Made by a program: the position numbers and the translations under genes. Of a stretch of 64,000 nt of DNA, positions 1 through 11,808 are shown one piece after another. Below the pieces are notes generated by a model. That model saw only the letters and a list, made by a program, of their open reading frames with translations. It was not told where the DNA came from and searched no databases. Position 1 is the first letter of the stretch. The number at the start of each line of letters is the position of its first letter. Origin of the DNA: Maratus speciosus (taxonomy: Eukaryota > Arthropoda > Arachnida > Araneae > Salticidae). The stretch is taken from assembly GCA_963932465.1 (NCBI GenBank), contig OZ010793.1, positions 254,955,333 to 255,019,332 of the forward strand, in the 5' to 3' direction.

Positions 1-890
1 TTTCTTCCTCGGAAAATTTCAACATTACTCATTGATATGCGCTGTATCGGCTCAAATGAGAGACTCTTTTATTTATTGCTATGAACTTCGCTGTTTATAA
101 TTATCAGTCATGACTGACTCAAGTCATGAGTGCAAATTGTAAAGCAAGCGATGCATATATGACTAAACTTTGAAGACGCTTTTCACTTGCTCATTAAAAG
201 CTTCAGACTTGACATGACAGTAATAGAACATTTTTACTTTGAAACCGCAGAAGTGTTTTGAATACTATTTTAAAAAGTTCTAGTATAAGAGATGATCATT
301 TACAAAATCATTATAAAAGATAAATTGCGGTATGTATACTGAAAAGATTGTTTAATTAGATGAAATTCGTATAATTAGAATATCATTCTGTATCGCAGAT
401 GAGTTAATTACATTTTATTTTATATGAAAATAAAAAGTTTTGGTCAGAGAGACAGATAACTTGGGAGATACGTATAATTAATAATTATGCATGTGTTAAT
501 TTCTTCAAAAAAAGAATTGGCCATTTTCGTTTTCGTCCGAAAAAAGGCAGATTACCGAAATTCTGCGTCGATATAAGTTTCAGTCGATCTTTACATACTA
601 CTCAGTAATTTGAGTGATATAACAATGCTTATATTAAAGCTAATTAAAAATGAATATTTTTCTGAAAAATGGGGTTGAAACAATTAGAATCTTGCCATTC
701 ACATTAATTTCATTTTAGAAGTTTCTAATATTCTTAAAATAGTCATTTCTGAAATTTTAGACAGTTTGACTCATAGGCCGGATAAAATGCAAACATACTA
801 AATATGGTAATATGCATAATATTTAATATGCATAATTATATGTTTTGTCTAAATTTATATAAAATAAGCTTTTAAATTGTATATTATATT
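1..890. other. Unassigned AT-rich flank
   Basis: No coding segment, RNA gene or complete repeat could be recognised. The stretch lies downstream (3') of the USP gene and is ordinary AT-rich sequence. Confidence 0.4.
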
Positions 891-1424
891 TAGTAGAGCA
901 CCGATTATCAGGACGGATCGGGACCGAGGCCGACCCGGTTAATGAAATATCTGGATAATTGGACAACTTTAAAAAACGCCTGTGGCAATGTTTTTAAGGT
1001 CACTTCTCTTCACACTTTTTCCAGTCTTAGGACTGGCAATTGTGGTAGTACACATTTTAGCATGCGTGTTTAGAAGTTATGTTTTAATTATTATTATTTT
1101 TCTACAAAATTGGTACAAAGTTATACATAGAAGTACACATCAGAATTATTACATGTATATATATACATACACTATACAGTATGTACATTTAAAAAATATT
1201 CATTGTGATAGGGAATTCTTATTCTAGGGAATAATTTCTGTTTTTGCATTTGTTGGCGATTTTATTATTTCAGGATTAATAAACGGTTATTCAAAGGTTA
1301 ACTTTCGTGACATCCAGTCAAATTTATCTTACCAAGCCTAAAGAAATTTCACTTAAAATTTTTTGGAGAAGGTTGTAAAAAAAGATAAGGTCTTTGATCA
1401 ATCCGGTTAATCGGCGCTCTACTG
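891..1424. mobile_element. Tigger/pogo-like miniature element
   Basis: The left end reads TAGTAGAGCACCGATTA and the right end, reverse-complemented, reads CAGTAGAGCGCCGATTA, giving terminal inverted repeats of the CAGT..CGATTA type seen in pogo/Tigger elements. A TA follows the right end; the left TA is not clean. The 534 bp between hold no transposase. The short open frame inside it (982-1227, a hydrophobic stretch followed by AT-rich residues) looks fortuitous. Confidence 0.6.
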
Positions 1425-1616
1425 TACTATAATTAGTATTTTAATGAATTATGAAAAAAATATATTTATTTCTTTACAGAGATTAGTAACAGAGTTATAA
1501 GTACTATTAATAATAAACTAAGAATAATCGTATTTGAGGCTTAAAAACAATTTATTTTAATCATCTTGAAAAAGACTTTACGTAAATAACTGTCCCCTAA
1601 ATAGCTAATAAAAATA

Positions 1617-2022
1617 TCTACCTATTTGTGCCTAGCGCCCTATATTTTGTATGTTACAAAAAGGCATAAAAAATAGGCTTGAACATATAATTTCACAATT
1701 TAAAAAAATATATGTATTTCAAAGAAGTCTACAAGCTAAGATTATGACATTTATTTGGATCCTTGATATAAAAAACACAAAAAAACTTACTTTTTACATT
1801 TCATCATCTTAAAAAATGAAAAATCTATAAATACTGAAAAAAAAAATTTTTCATTTCAGCAAATAAATATCCACCTTATGCTGTCCTCTCCCAGTAACAG
1901 ATAAAGACATTTATAGATAATTATTTCACACAATTTTCATGTTATAAAGAAGAAGAAAATTATACAAATTTATTAAAATTCGAAGCGTCCCAAAAACGGG
2001 ACGCTAAGCATAAATGGGTTAA
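1617..2022. mobile_element. piggyBac-type (TTAA) miniature element
   Basis: The right end ends in GGGTTAA preceded by a perfect dyad, GCGTCCC..GGGACGC, at about 1985-2004. The left end (tctaCCTATTTGTGCCTAGCG) matches the reverse complement of the right end (TTAACCCATTTATGCTTAGCG) with a few changes, so the two ends form inverted repeats of about 25 bp. The left TTAA is mutated. There is no coding content. Confidence 0.5.
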
Positions 2023-2499
2023 GGGCTTTTTGCAGATTTTGGATAAAAATAAGTACTTAAGGACTAAAAATTACTGCTGCAAAATTTAAGCACTTTTAAG
2101 GACATTACGAACCCTGTGTACAATAGACAGCAGAATAGCAACCTTTATCTGACATCATCAGGACCACTATATTATTAACTGATATGGTAGGATCCACATC
2201 AGGTACTAAAGCAGTTTTTCCCACCAAACTGAAATGTCCATCCATTTCCCGTGTCACAATTCTACTTGTATGTTTTTTATCAACAGAACAGAATGAAACA
2301 GAAAGTTGCCAAGAAAACTATATTTTAAAAAATCCCTGCCGACTCAGCCTACAGGTGCAGGTAAATTTTGAAGTGCTAATTTCACCAACAAGAACTAAAT
2401 CATGATTAGTGATAAACACACTTTAACAATTTTATCTGGCCACTTTTGACAAGTTTTTAATTACATTTTTATATAAGAGCTGGTTTTATCAGAACCATG

Positions 2500-3600
2500 T
2501 TACGGCAGTATTCAAAAAATGTTTTTCCATGCTCAACAACTCGAAATTTGCTGACACATTTTACGTTTCATTTTTGAAAGGATAAAATTAAACTTGCTGA
2601 CGTGATTTTTTAAGAGATTTATAAGCGACCTATGTTTTTATTTTTCGTTCAATTAATTAGATCTTGATTTTTGAACAATTCTTTTCTCAGTAGGACGATA
2701 TTTTTCGATTCCAACACAATCGCTTCAAGAAATTCGGTTCAAAATGCCCACTTTGACATCATTTTTTTTTTAAATATAGTCTGCCTCTATCAAAAAATCG
2801 ACCATTATGGCACATTATAGTTTCTGAATAAGAGAAACTCCCAATTGGATGCGTTTGAAAGCAAAAATGAATTTAAGAATGAGCCAGAAAATAAGCAGTT
2901 TGGATTTGAGTAATGCGATATTTTTTTCTTCAACCTTTATGCATTTTCAATTTGTTTTTGCTGTAAGAATTGGTCCTATCAAAAACTTAATCTAAAAGTT
3001 ATCGATAATATTCAAAAGATGTATAATAAATTTAAGCGGATTGGATATCTTGTGAATTGAGGAAGTTACGGATTTTTTTTCTTCCTCAACACCCCCTTTT
3101 TGTTTTCGTTTTTACTTTTTTTTGGCAAGAATTGGCCATATCAAAAACTTGTCAGTATAAAAGTTGTAGATAACATTAAGACAATTTATAATAAATTTAA
3201 TTGGATTTGACATCTTGAGAATTGACCAACTTATGAAATTTTTTCTCCTTAAAAGCGTATTTTTTTCGCCCATTTTTAATTTTATCAAAAATCTTGTCAC
3301 CCGTAAATTTTTGGCCCGTTTTTTGAAATAATAAAAACTTTAAACTGAGTCAATATGTATTATAACTAAGAAATTATGGGGTTTTTTTTCGTTTTTCACA
3401 AACCCCCCCCCTATTTCCACCCCCTTGGTCCGATTTCGTCCATTAACGAACTTGACCGAGATTTTATGTATCAATTTGGAAAAGATATGTGAGAATTATG
3501 GAAGTTATCATGTCCATAAAAAAGTGATATAGAAAGATAGATAAAGTTTTTTACTGGGGGTGGTTTTGGGTTCTAGGGGTCATGATCGGTGTGGATCTGT
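2500..3600. repeat. Dispersed repeat, parent family of the element inside gag
   Basis: The first 400 bp match, in inverted orientation, the element that splits the BEL gag at 26573-26985: blocks such as AAAATGTTTTTCCA, AATTCGGTTCAAAA and AAAATAAGCAGTTTGGAT occur in the same order. This copy has a decayed left end (TTACGGCAGTATTC against TTAAGGGTGTATTC) and continues into two or three ~170-bp tandem subunits (about 2945-3110, 3115-3290, 3295 onward), each with a form of TAAGAATTGG..ATCAAAAACTT. The right end could not be fixed. Confidence 0.5.
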
Positions 3601-4880
3601 AAAAAATTTTTGCGAAATTCCAACATAGGGGAGAATGTAATAGTATTTCATTCGAAATCTACCTAAAAAAGATTTCCTTTCACATAATCATATTGATTGT
3701 ACTTTCTTCACCTCTGAACAATGGGATCAGGTCTCCACCTACTATTTGTGTTCTATGGTTTGACTATTTTTATTTTTACCTATCTTATTTTTACTATTCT
3801 ATTTTTATTGATAAGAAATAGGGGGGAAAAAAAACTTTTGTTTTTTCCATCTTTAGAGTTTTTATAGTTGAACCCAGTTACAGCAATTACAGAGGAATCA
3901 CAGCACTTGCCCGTTATAACAGAATCCACACAAAAACAAGTTTAAGAACAAAGACCATAAAAGCTATAAAAAATAAATAAAAGTTATAAATCGAAGAATC
4001 AGTGAAAGAAAGATAAATGTTTTTTCCTAAATTAGCAGCATGAAACTAAACTAATAAGGGTTCAGGGTATGTAGATCAGGGTTCTCCATATTAGGTAAAC
4101 AAATCACATTTTTATTTTGATCTTACTGACAATAATTAAAATCTTATAATTTGTCTAAAATTTCATTCATTTCATGCTATTTTTATTGTGCATAAAATTT
4201 TTGGTAATTTAAGAAATCAAATTTTTACGACCTGTTATATTAAACATGATTTCAGATGGTGATGTTCTAGGACCATTTATTCTTGTGAATGTTTTAAAGA
4301 TGAAAAATATTTCTCTTTTCAGGAAGCTCTGATTTCCTGAACAACACATTGGCTCATTAATTCCATATTCATAATTTACTGCAAATTACTTCGATAACTT
4401 ATTATTTTACTTATGGCCACAATTACACTCATTTTATTAGCATAAGTATCTTGTTGTGCACAAGGATTTATCTTATTCAAAAATATAAATTACATGCCTA
4501 TTAAAATAAAATGTTTGCAGTTATAGCAGAAATTAGATAAAATCTTGTGCAACAAAATGTTTATGTGCATAAAACAAGAGCACAAATATGCTCTATAAGA
4601 TTTACATATAGCCTTTTTTTTTTAATTATTATAATGTAGCCTTTTTTAAAAAAATTATTATTACTTTAACTTTTAAGTTTTGAAATTCTTTGTTTTCAAA
4701 AAATCCTTTTATGCTACACGATAACAAATTTTCATAATTTAGTCAGATTTTAATAAATACAATAAAATGAAACTTTTTTTTTCATTTTTATAGCATAGAA
4801 AATATTGAAAACAAAAACTAAATTTAAAGTAACAATAAATTATAGGAACATTGAATTAAAAGACAATGAAAGACACTTTG
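3601..4880. other. Unassigned AT-rich stretch
   Basis: No gene was seen. A stretch near 3869-3935 (AACCCAGTTACAGCAATTACAG) resembles a worn Tigger-type end, but no partner end was found. Confidence 0.3.
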
Positions 4881-7478
4881 TTAACACTAGAATGACGGAA
4901 GGGGCCAATCTGGCCCCTAATGCTGTTTGCGACTTTGTATTTTCTATATTAATAAACTATATATTTCGATACTTCATGACTTTTATTTATTTAATTTACT
5001 GCCACAGTATTTGAAATAAATTCTTTCCAAATTCAATAGAATCACTGATTTCAAACAATATACCTAGAATAACGAGAAGGGCCAAATTGGCCCTCAATGA
5101 CATCCCCCTCTTCTCGCATTCACTGCCCTCTGCATCTCACTGCTTCATTCTCGAAATGACCTTGTAAATAGCATCCCAGTAGTTCGATTTCATGTTCCCC
5201 TTTACATTCTGTTTACGTTCCCCCTCCCTGCATAAAATGGGTTTTACCGGCAGTTGGATTCGACTGAGTGGCGGGGCTGAAAATCTACCTCGGTGACCAA
5301 TAGAATGAGAACATATTGTCATTTACTACTGAAGTGACAAAGAATAGGAAAGATGGCTCGTAAATGTGGTCTCACTCACGAAGAGATTTTGAAAGAATTT
5401 AGAAGATTAGATGAAATGGAGTCAGTTGACAGTGATGACAGCAGTTTAGATGGAGATAAAGAATATATTCCTCCAAAAGGAGACACGGAAAGCAGCAGTT
5501 CCACTGAAAATGAAACAATTTACCAAAGTAGTGTTTCAGTGAAAAGTTCTCAAGAAGTAGAAATAAGATTACTATAGCAGAATCTAATAACAAATCCAGA
5601 AAAAAAAGTACACATGTCTGATAATTTTCTATCATCGAAATTACAGTCAGCAGAAAGCAAAGTTATTTATGAAAGTGATTCCGATCACAATTTTTCCAAA
5701 AATACTTCCCAGCTTTCTACATCTACGGCACGAGCGCATTCTCAAAGGCGATCAAATATTTCAAATACTTCAATAGTCAAATACTTCCTCGGAAAACATA
5801 TATTGGTCTTCCTGGTCCACCTTTAATTGGACATGAAGACACTGCCGTCAACAGGACAATTTGGAAAGTAATTGCATCTTCTGCTAGTAAAGGACATCAT
5901 GCAACACAGAACGTATTGAGGGAATTGCAAGGGCCGACCTCATATGCAAAAAGGAATATAAATGCAGATATTGTAATTAATTCGTGGCACCTACTATTCA
6001 GTGATAAAATGGTGCGCCATATAAAACAATGTACCAAAGCAGAAGCTCGCCATCAACTTGGAAATGACACATGGACAGTAACATTAGATGAATTGGACAC
6101 TGTTTTTTCCATTGTGTATGCAAGAGGATACGGAGCAAAGTATTTTCCAGTAAATACATTATGGTCATCAGTTTGGGGACCGCCATTTTTTTCACAAATT
6201 ATGCCAAGAGATCGTTTAAAAGATATAATTCGATTCTTTCGTTTTAATTTGAAAACAGAAAAATCAGAGAGATTAAAAACAGATAAGTTCGCTTTGGCAT
6301 CTGAACTATGGGATTTGTTCATTGAAAATAGTGTAGCATGCTACAAACCAGGAGAAAATCTCACGGTAGATGAACAATTGTTGTCACCAAAAGCCAGGTG
6401 TCCCTTTAACTTAGTACATTCCAAATAAACCGGACAAGTTTGGGATAAAATTTTGGCTACTTGTCTGTGTAGATTCGAAACATATCCTCAACGGATTTCC
6501 GTATACTGGTCAGAATATCAATACACCTGCACATCAAGCTGTTCATGAATATGTAGTTATGAGGCTCACTCAAGGATATTTTGGGAAAGATACAAATGTA
6601 ACTACTGACAACTGTTTTACATCGGTAAAATTGTGTGAAAAATTGAGTGTCAACTCAACAAGCTTAGTTGGAACACTTAGAAAAGATCGCAAAGAAGTGC
6701 CACCAACGGCCAAGATAGGGAAGCAAGAATTGTATTCTACAACGTTATTCCAAAAGGAACATGATATAACTATCAGGTCGTATCAAGGAAAGAAGAAACA
6801 TGTTCTGTTACTAAGTTCCCTCCATCCCAATGTTACCATTGACAATAATGAAAAAAAGGCACCCGAGACAGTCCAGTTTTATAACCAGACAAAGTGTGGA
6901 GTGGACATTGTAGGCCAAATGTTATGTCTGTATACTACTAAATCTGGAACACGTCATTGGCCTATGCACATCTTTTATAATGTTTTAGATATGTCCACCC
7001 TAAATGCTTGGATTTTATATAAAGAAGTGACAGGAAATGAGGAACTCAGTCGGAGAAATTTTATTCTACAATTGTGTGAAGAGTTGTGAGCTCCATATAC
7101 AGTATCCTGATGTGGTACAGCATCTAATGTGACTCCAGCAAATGACATAAAAGACAGCAATGGAACAAAACAATCAAAATGCAAAGGAAATCAAGAAACA
7201 CTTGCCTCAAAAGTAAAAGACTAGTTTGCGGCAAATGCGGATCTACAGAATTTCGATGTACTGATTGCTTTAAGAATGCACAAAGTGTAAAATGTAAAGA
7301 AATAAAGGTCAGTATAAAGTTTATTTGCATTTTCTTTAATTTTCCAATTTTTTCTTTTATTACATAGCATTTACCCTACTCAAGACATCAAGAAATATCA
7401 AGGGGCCAAACTGGCCCCTTCTGTCTTTCTAGGTATAAGATTCTGGAACTCAGATAAGGGCCATTTATTTAGTGTTAA
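4881..7478 (+). mobile_element. piggyBac element, full length but decayed
   Basis: A TTAA at 4881-4884 starts TTAACACTAGAATGACGG, and a TTAA at 7475-7478 closes the right end; reverse-complemented the right end reads TTAACACTAAATAAATGG. The outermost ~10 bp are inverted repeats with TTAA target sites, the hallmark of piggyBac. Subterminal dyads of the form GGGGCCAA..TGGCCCC occur at 4901-4917, about 5078-5094 and 7401-7417. Each sits next to a copy of a CTAGAA(T/A)(G/A)AC block, oriented inward at both ends. A transposase in several broken frames lies between. Length is 2598 bp, a normal size for the superfamily. Confidence 0.85.
5353..7310 (+). pseudogene. piggyBac transposase, broken (DDE_Tnp_1_7 type)
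   Basis: The frame opens at 5353 with an acidic, Ser-rich N-terminus typical of piggyBac transposases and hits TAG at about 5575. Frame shifts follow near 5785 and near 6405-6413, and TAA falls at 6426-6428, so the protein is read in four or more pieces (5353-5577, 5614-5826, 5916-6428, 6559-7089). The DDE core is easy to see: first catalytic Asp in TVDEQ (codon 6369-6371), second in TTDNC (6607-6609), third in GVDIV (6904-6906). The extra conserved Asp three residues after the third is Gly (6913-6915). A Cys-rich C-terminal finger (CGKCG..CTDCF) follows in another frame near 7223-7275. By family knowledge the intact enzyme cuts and pastes DNA at TTAA; this copy cannot be made as one protein. 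Confidence 0.88.
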
Positions 7479-7479
7479 A

Positions 7480-7940
7480 AGGTAGAATTCCATATGTATG
7501 TGTCTGATAAATTCATGTGAAGCAGTGTGATGAACTTTTCACTTTTTTTATTCTGAACACTATTTTATTATGTTTACAGATGATTCAGCTGTTTGCTTTT
7601 AAATGTATCTTTTATTCGTTCTAAAGAACAAGATTTCTCTTTTCTCACCATACTAAATAGATCTGCACCAATGTTAACTTTTCCCTAGCAATAAGTCTCC
7701 AATGCATTGAAATTATCCAAAAATATATGCAAAATTGACCAAATTATTATATCCCAAATATGCTGCAACTTTTTTGCAACATATAAAGAGAAACAGAGAG
7801 GAAAAATTTCTGAAGGTCTGAATAGACAAAGAGTGCGATGATTAACTTTTGCAAACACTTCCTCCTCCTCTGTTTTTATTCGAGCCTAGCAATCTTGTGT
7901 GTACTAGATACACAGGAGATAAAATAAATATTGTATCATT
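7480..7940. other. Unassigned spacer
   Basis: Nothing recognisable was seen between the piggyBac right end and the fold-back element. Confidence 0.3.
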
Positions 7941-8703
7941 CAAAACAATAAAACTTTCTTAATACAGATGACATTTCTCAAAAGTTAATTTTCTGAATTT
8001 GCCTGAAAATTTGTTCTCAGGATTAAAACAGGAATTGCTCTCTTTACTAACTTGGGATCAAAAACTTTCAAAAGAAGGTTTTTTAAATTGTAAAAACTTA
8101 CTACAATATTTGTGCATTAGTTTGCTATAATCATGTAAATTTTAGATGGTATCTTTGGTATTAATTCCTGGTGTATAAGTGATTAATACAAAAGTATCAT
8201 TTGAGGGGGTTCATAAACATAGTAGACCAAGTTCATAAAAAAAAATGAGATAGTCCATTTAGAAGGTGCTTAAAATCTGTTTTATCCACTCCCACAGTGA
8301 ACCAAGTTTGTTTTCATATACTTTCTCACATATGCCATCTGTTTAAAGACTTGATTTACTGTGGGAGTGGATAAAACAGATTTTATGCACTTTCTAAATG
8401 GACTATCTCATTTTTTTTCATGTACTCCCTCAAATAATACTTTTGTATTAACCACTTATACACCAGGAATTACCATCTAAAATTTACATGATTATAGCAG
8501 ACAAATAATGTAGTAAATACACAAATATTGTAGTAAGTTTTTACAATTAAAAAAAAAAAAAAAAAAACCTTCTTTTGAAAGTTTTTGATCCCAAGTTAGT
8601 AAAGAGAGCAATTCCTGTTTTAATCCTGAGAACAAATTTTCAGGCGAATTCAGAAAAGGAACTTTTGAGCAATGTCATCTGTATTAAGAAAGTTTTATTG
8701 TTT
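7941..8703. mobile_element. Long fold-back (inverted repeat) element
   Basis: The left arm (about 7941-8300) and right arm (about 8357-8703) are near-perfect reverse complements over some 350 bp, around a spacer of about 56 bp. The match begins with AACAATAAAACTTTCT at the outer edge and closes at CCACTCCCACAGTGA against TTACTGTGGGAGTGG. The right arm has an expanded A tract near 8550. No coding content. Transcribed, it would form a very long hairpin RNA. It may be a fold-back transposon or an inverted duplication of one miniature element. Confidence 0.8.
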
Positions 8704-8852
8704 AATGGATTATCTTGTTTTCTTTCATTCAAAATGGGCTTGGTCTATTATGGTTCCCCTCATTTGTAAAAAGAATTATTACAATTTTAAGTGAAAACCA
8801 TGATTTCAACCCACCGTCCTAGGTATGGGCGTGTTTACACTAGTTACATATA

Positions 8853-10429
8853 CAGTCAAACCCTGATTTAACGAATCATTCGGGACTAGCAACTTTGTTC
8901 GTTAAAGCGATATTATTCCTTAAACAGGGATAATCAAAGTAATATTTTTATACAACAGAACAAGTTAAAAAATCACAAAAATTAAGAAGAATAATGCTTA
9001 CTTATCTTAATAATGATGATAAATATTTGTTGCTTTAAGAAAATACACTATATAAAAATTTCTTCTTTTTCTGTGTACTAATATAAATCACAAGCATTTT
9101 AAAAAAGCAATTTTTAAAAAATCTCATTTATTCAAATTTTATAGATAAATTATAAAATATCTTTTAAAGAAGTTTGCTTGCTTTGTTTCCATTTTATATT
9201 CCAAACTTCTTTATCAATTTTTAGGGTTTTGTTCATCTGACGAAACCCTATTCGTCCCACTCCTCTGTCTGTCTGTCCGTCACAGAGCCCGTTCTCAGAA
9301 ACTATATATGTTATAGACTTGAAATTTTGTATTCTTATAGCTGAATACCTCACATCAAACGACAAATCATAAAATTTTGAAAAAGTCTTATATTTACCCA
9401 TCTGGGTTCTAACTTGTGTATTTTAAGGTTTTTTTTTTCTAACTGAGCTCCTAATTAAGTTGAAGACTTGAAATTTTGGATACTTATAGCTGAACACCTC
9501 ATATCAAACGATAAATCATAAAATTTTGAAAAAGTCTTATATATACCCCTCTATTTTAAGCAATTTTTCTAACTCAGACCCTAATTAAGTTGGAGATGTG
9601 AAATTTTGCATACTTAAAGTAGATCACTTGCGATCACACGAAAAATCATAAAATTTTCAAAAAGCCTTATATTATTTAATCCTCCAGGATCTAAATTCTG
9701 TATTTTTAGCAATATTTCTAACCTCCACACTTTTCTAACTTTTGCCGACACTCCTTTGACCACTCTTTCATATTATGCACAATAGCCGTACATATTTTAG
9801 TTCCAATTTTTATCGCTAGGGGCACTTACCTACCTCGGGTGCTATGGGCCCGATCCCCTCGACTAATATATCTACGGATAGTTTGTAAAACGAAGTTTCA
9901 TTCAGATGGAGGTTTGTTTAGAACAGAGTGTGCCCCCTGGTTGTGAAATGTGACACTAACAGATTTTGAAAAAGGATAAAGTGTTTTGAAAGGAATATTA
10001 AATGAAACCCTCTGTGCTATCTGTGATCACACTAACCCACTTGTTTTCTGAAGCTGTGAAAACAGTGTCGCCAACATCATGAACCCTCAAATATGGTTTC
10101 AAAGTATGCTAACTGCTAACTGTTTCTTTGAACATTGCATGCTTCATTTCTATTTTATCTTCTTCATCCAATCCATTACTACTGCTAATAATAACCTTGG
10201 TGTAATGTACATTTTCGCATGTAGATATTTATGCATCACAAGATCCATATTTAGAAAATTAACAATCAGGTACATTAGAAAATTTCTTCAATTTTTCATT
10301 ATTTAACATCGAAAGTTATTTGTTAAATCGGGATTATAAATTCGCTAAATTGAAGCATTTTTGTTCCATTTTCATCGGGACCATAAAAAAATTCGTTAAA
10401 TCGCGATTTGTTAAATCGGGGCTCGACTA
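8853..10429. mobile_element. Tigger/pogo-like element, non-coding
   Basis: The left end CAGTCAAACCCTGATTTAACGA and the right end (reverse complement TAGTCGAGCCCCGATTTAACAA) are inverted repeats flanked by TA on both sides. The CAGT..GATTTAACGAAT ends are of pogo/Tigger type. The 1.58-kb interior has no transposase frame; it contains a three-unit tandem repeat and a CTGTCTGTCTGTCCGTC stretch near 9267. Confidence 0.65.
9310..9715. repeat. Three-unit ~130-bp tandem repeat
   Basis: Three head-to-tail copies share GACTTGAAATTTTG, TACTTATAGCTGAA(C/T)ACCTCA, AAATCATAAAATTTT and AAAAAGTCTTATAT. Starts are near 9317, 9462 and 9592, and the third copy is the most diverged. They sit inside the Tigger-like element. 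Confidence 0.7.
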
Positions 10430-10598
10430 TAAATACTTCTGCAATCACTTTTTTTAATAAGCCCACTATATAATATTAAATATGAAGTTACAATGTTGAA
10501 AAGAAAAGAAAAAAAGAGGGGTTACTGTAGTAATTAGTATTATCAGCAATATTGTTGGTGTAGTGTATATTTCCTGGCACAAATATTAACAATATATA

Positions 10599-11808
10599 CA
10601 GTGAAACCCGCTTAAGAAGTTTCCCAAGGGAATGAAGGGGGAAAACTTCTTAAACGGGAAAACTTCTTAACCGGGAAATTAGTATTTTTTGAAAAAATCA
10701 ATAGTTTAAATATTGATATTCAGAAGAGGGTTTATTTTACCTTAGTACAATAATACAAAGAGTACTTTCTATAAAATTGAGTTTTCTTAAGAAATTTAAA
10801 TTAGTTTGCACACTTAAAAAATTAGCTAATAAAGTAAAAATACATAATTACCTTAGAAACTCTTTATTTAATCCAAGACAAGAAATTTCTCATTAAGAGT
10901 CATTTGATATGTTTTTGCAAAAAAAAAAAAAAAAAAAAAAAATCGGTTATAGTTTTTTGTTTTTGTTTTGTTTTCGGCAACCTTTAATCAATAACTTTTC
11001 TTCCATAACTTCCTATTTTCCTCTTTTCACATTTTTAATTTTACGAGATTTTTCAGAACAGTTTAAAATGAGATCTCGTTTTGCTAGAATTCCATTCAGA
11101 GTAGTCACTGGTATGTTCAACTTCTTTGCAATTTTAACTCTTCTTGTTTTGGCGTTACTATCAACTTCTTTCAAAATTTTGATTTTGTCTTCAATTGACA
11201 AGGCTTTCCTTTTAATTGCCTTGCCCGACATTTTTGGGAAAAAAAAACAGAATTTTTTGTTCGTGTATTTTCTAGCAAGAAAGCTTTGATATTATGCACT
11301 TTACACTGACTTATAAACTGTGAAATGAATAAACCAAATGGTGCTTTGGTACATTACACTTATGGAAGAGGGTGGTGGGAAAGAATCAGTTGTAACTATT
11401 GAACTGAAAGAACCACCTCTCGGTAGGGCGGAGCAATTCCCTTTTTTCTTTATTAGTCACTATTGTTACAGTGACGAGGGACCCATCCTCTACCCACATT
11501 CCATTTCCATGAAACACGTTAAACAGATTTTAAGGTGAAATAGAGGTGACCATAACAGCTATCAGTCCTAAACATAGACATTTTTGAATAGCGAAGAATA
11601 TAAAGGAAGTGATTTCCAGCACAGAAAATAAAATAATAATCAAAAATACAAAATAAACGCTCTTTGAAAGTAAAAATGGAATGAAAAATAAAACTTTTTA
11701 AGCGGGAAGGAGTTTTGAACTAAACTTCTTAAACGAGTTATTTTAGCGTTGTAAGAATGAGAGAAAAAAGGGAATCGAAAATATAAACTTCTTAAACGGG
11801 AATCACTG
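10599..11808 (-). mobile_element. Tigger-like element with transposase relic
   Basis: The left end CAGTGAAACCCGCTTAAGAAG and right end (reverse complement CAGTGATTCCCGTTTAAGAAG) are inverted repeats with TA on both sides (10597-10598 and 11809-11810). Extra copies of the AACTTCTTAAACGGG motif lie just inside the left end and near 11690-11740. Length is 1210 bp, shorter than autonomous Tiggers, so most of the transposase is deleted; the surviving coding part is on the minus strand. Confidence 0.8.
11013..11231 (-). pseudogene. Tigger transposase N-terminus (CENP-B/psq helix-turn-helix)
   Basis: The 72-residue frame starts MSGKAIKRKALSIEDKIKIL and contains the helix-turn-helix pattern of CENP-B/jerky-type transposases (IAKKLNIPVTTLNGIL at about residues 34-49). 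In the family this region binds the element's ends; a second helix-turn-helix and a DDE catalytic domain should follow. Both are missing: the frame stops after a basic tail. It lies inside the TA-flanked element, which supports its identity. Confidence 0.78.

Noticed and set aside
982..1227. Open frame with a hydrophobic start, resembling a signal peptide
   Set aside because: It lies inside a miniature element and turns into low-complexity AT-rich codons; no family or splice support.
5399..6322. Minus-strand open frames
   Set aside because: Antisense shadows of the piggyBac transposase.
10909..11289. Plus-strand frame of 126 codons
   Set aside because: Starts in a poly(A) tract and is antisense to the Tigger DNA-binding domain.
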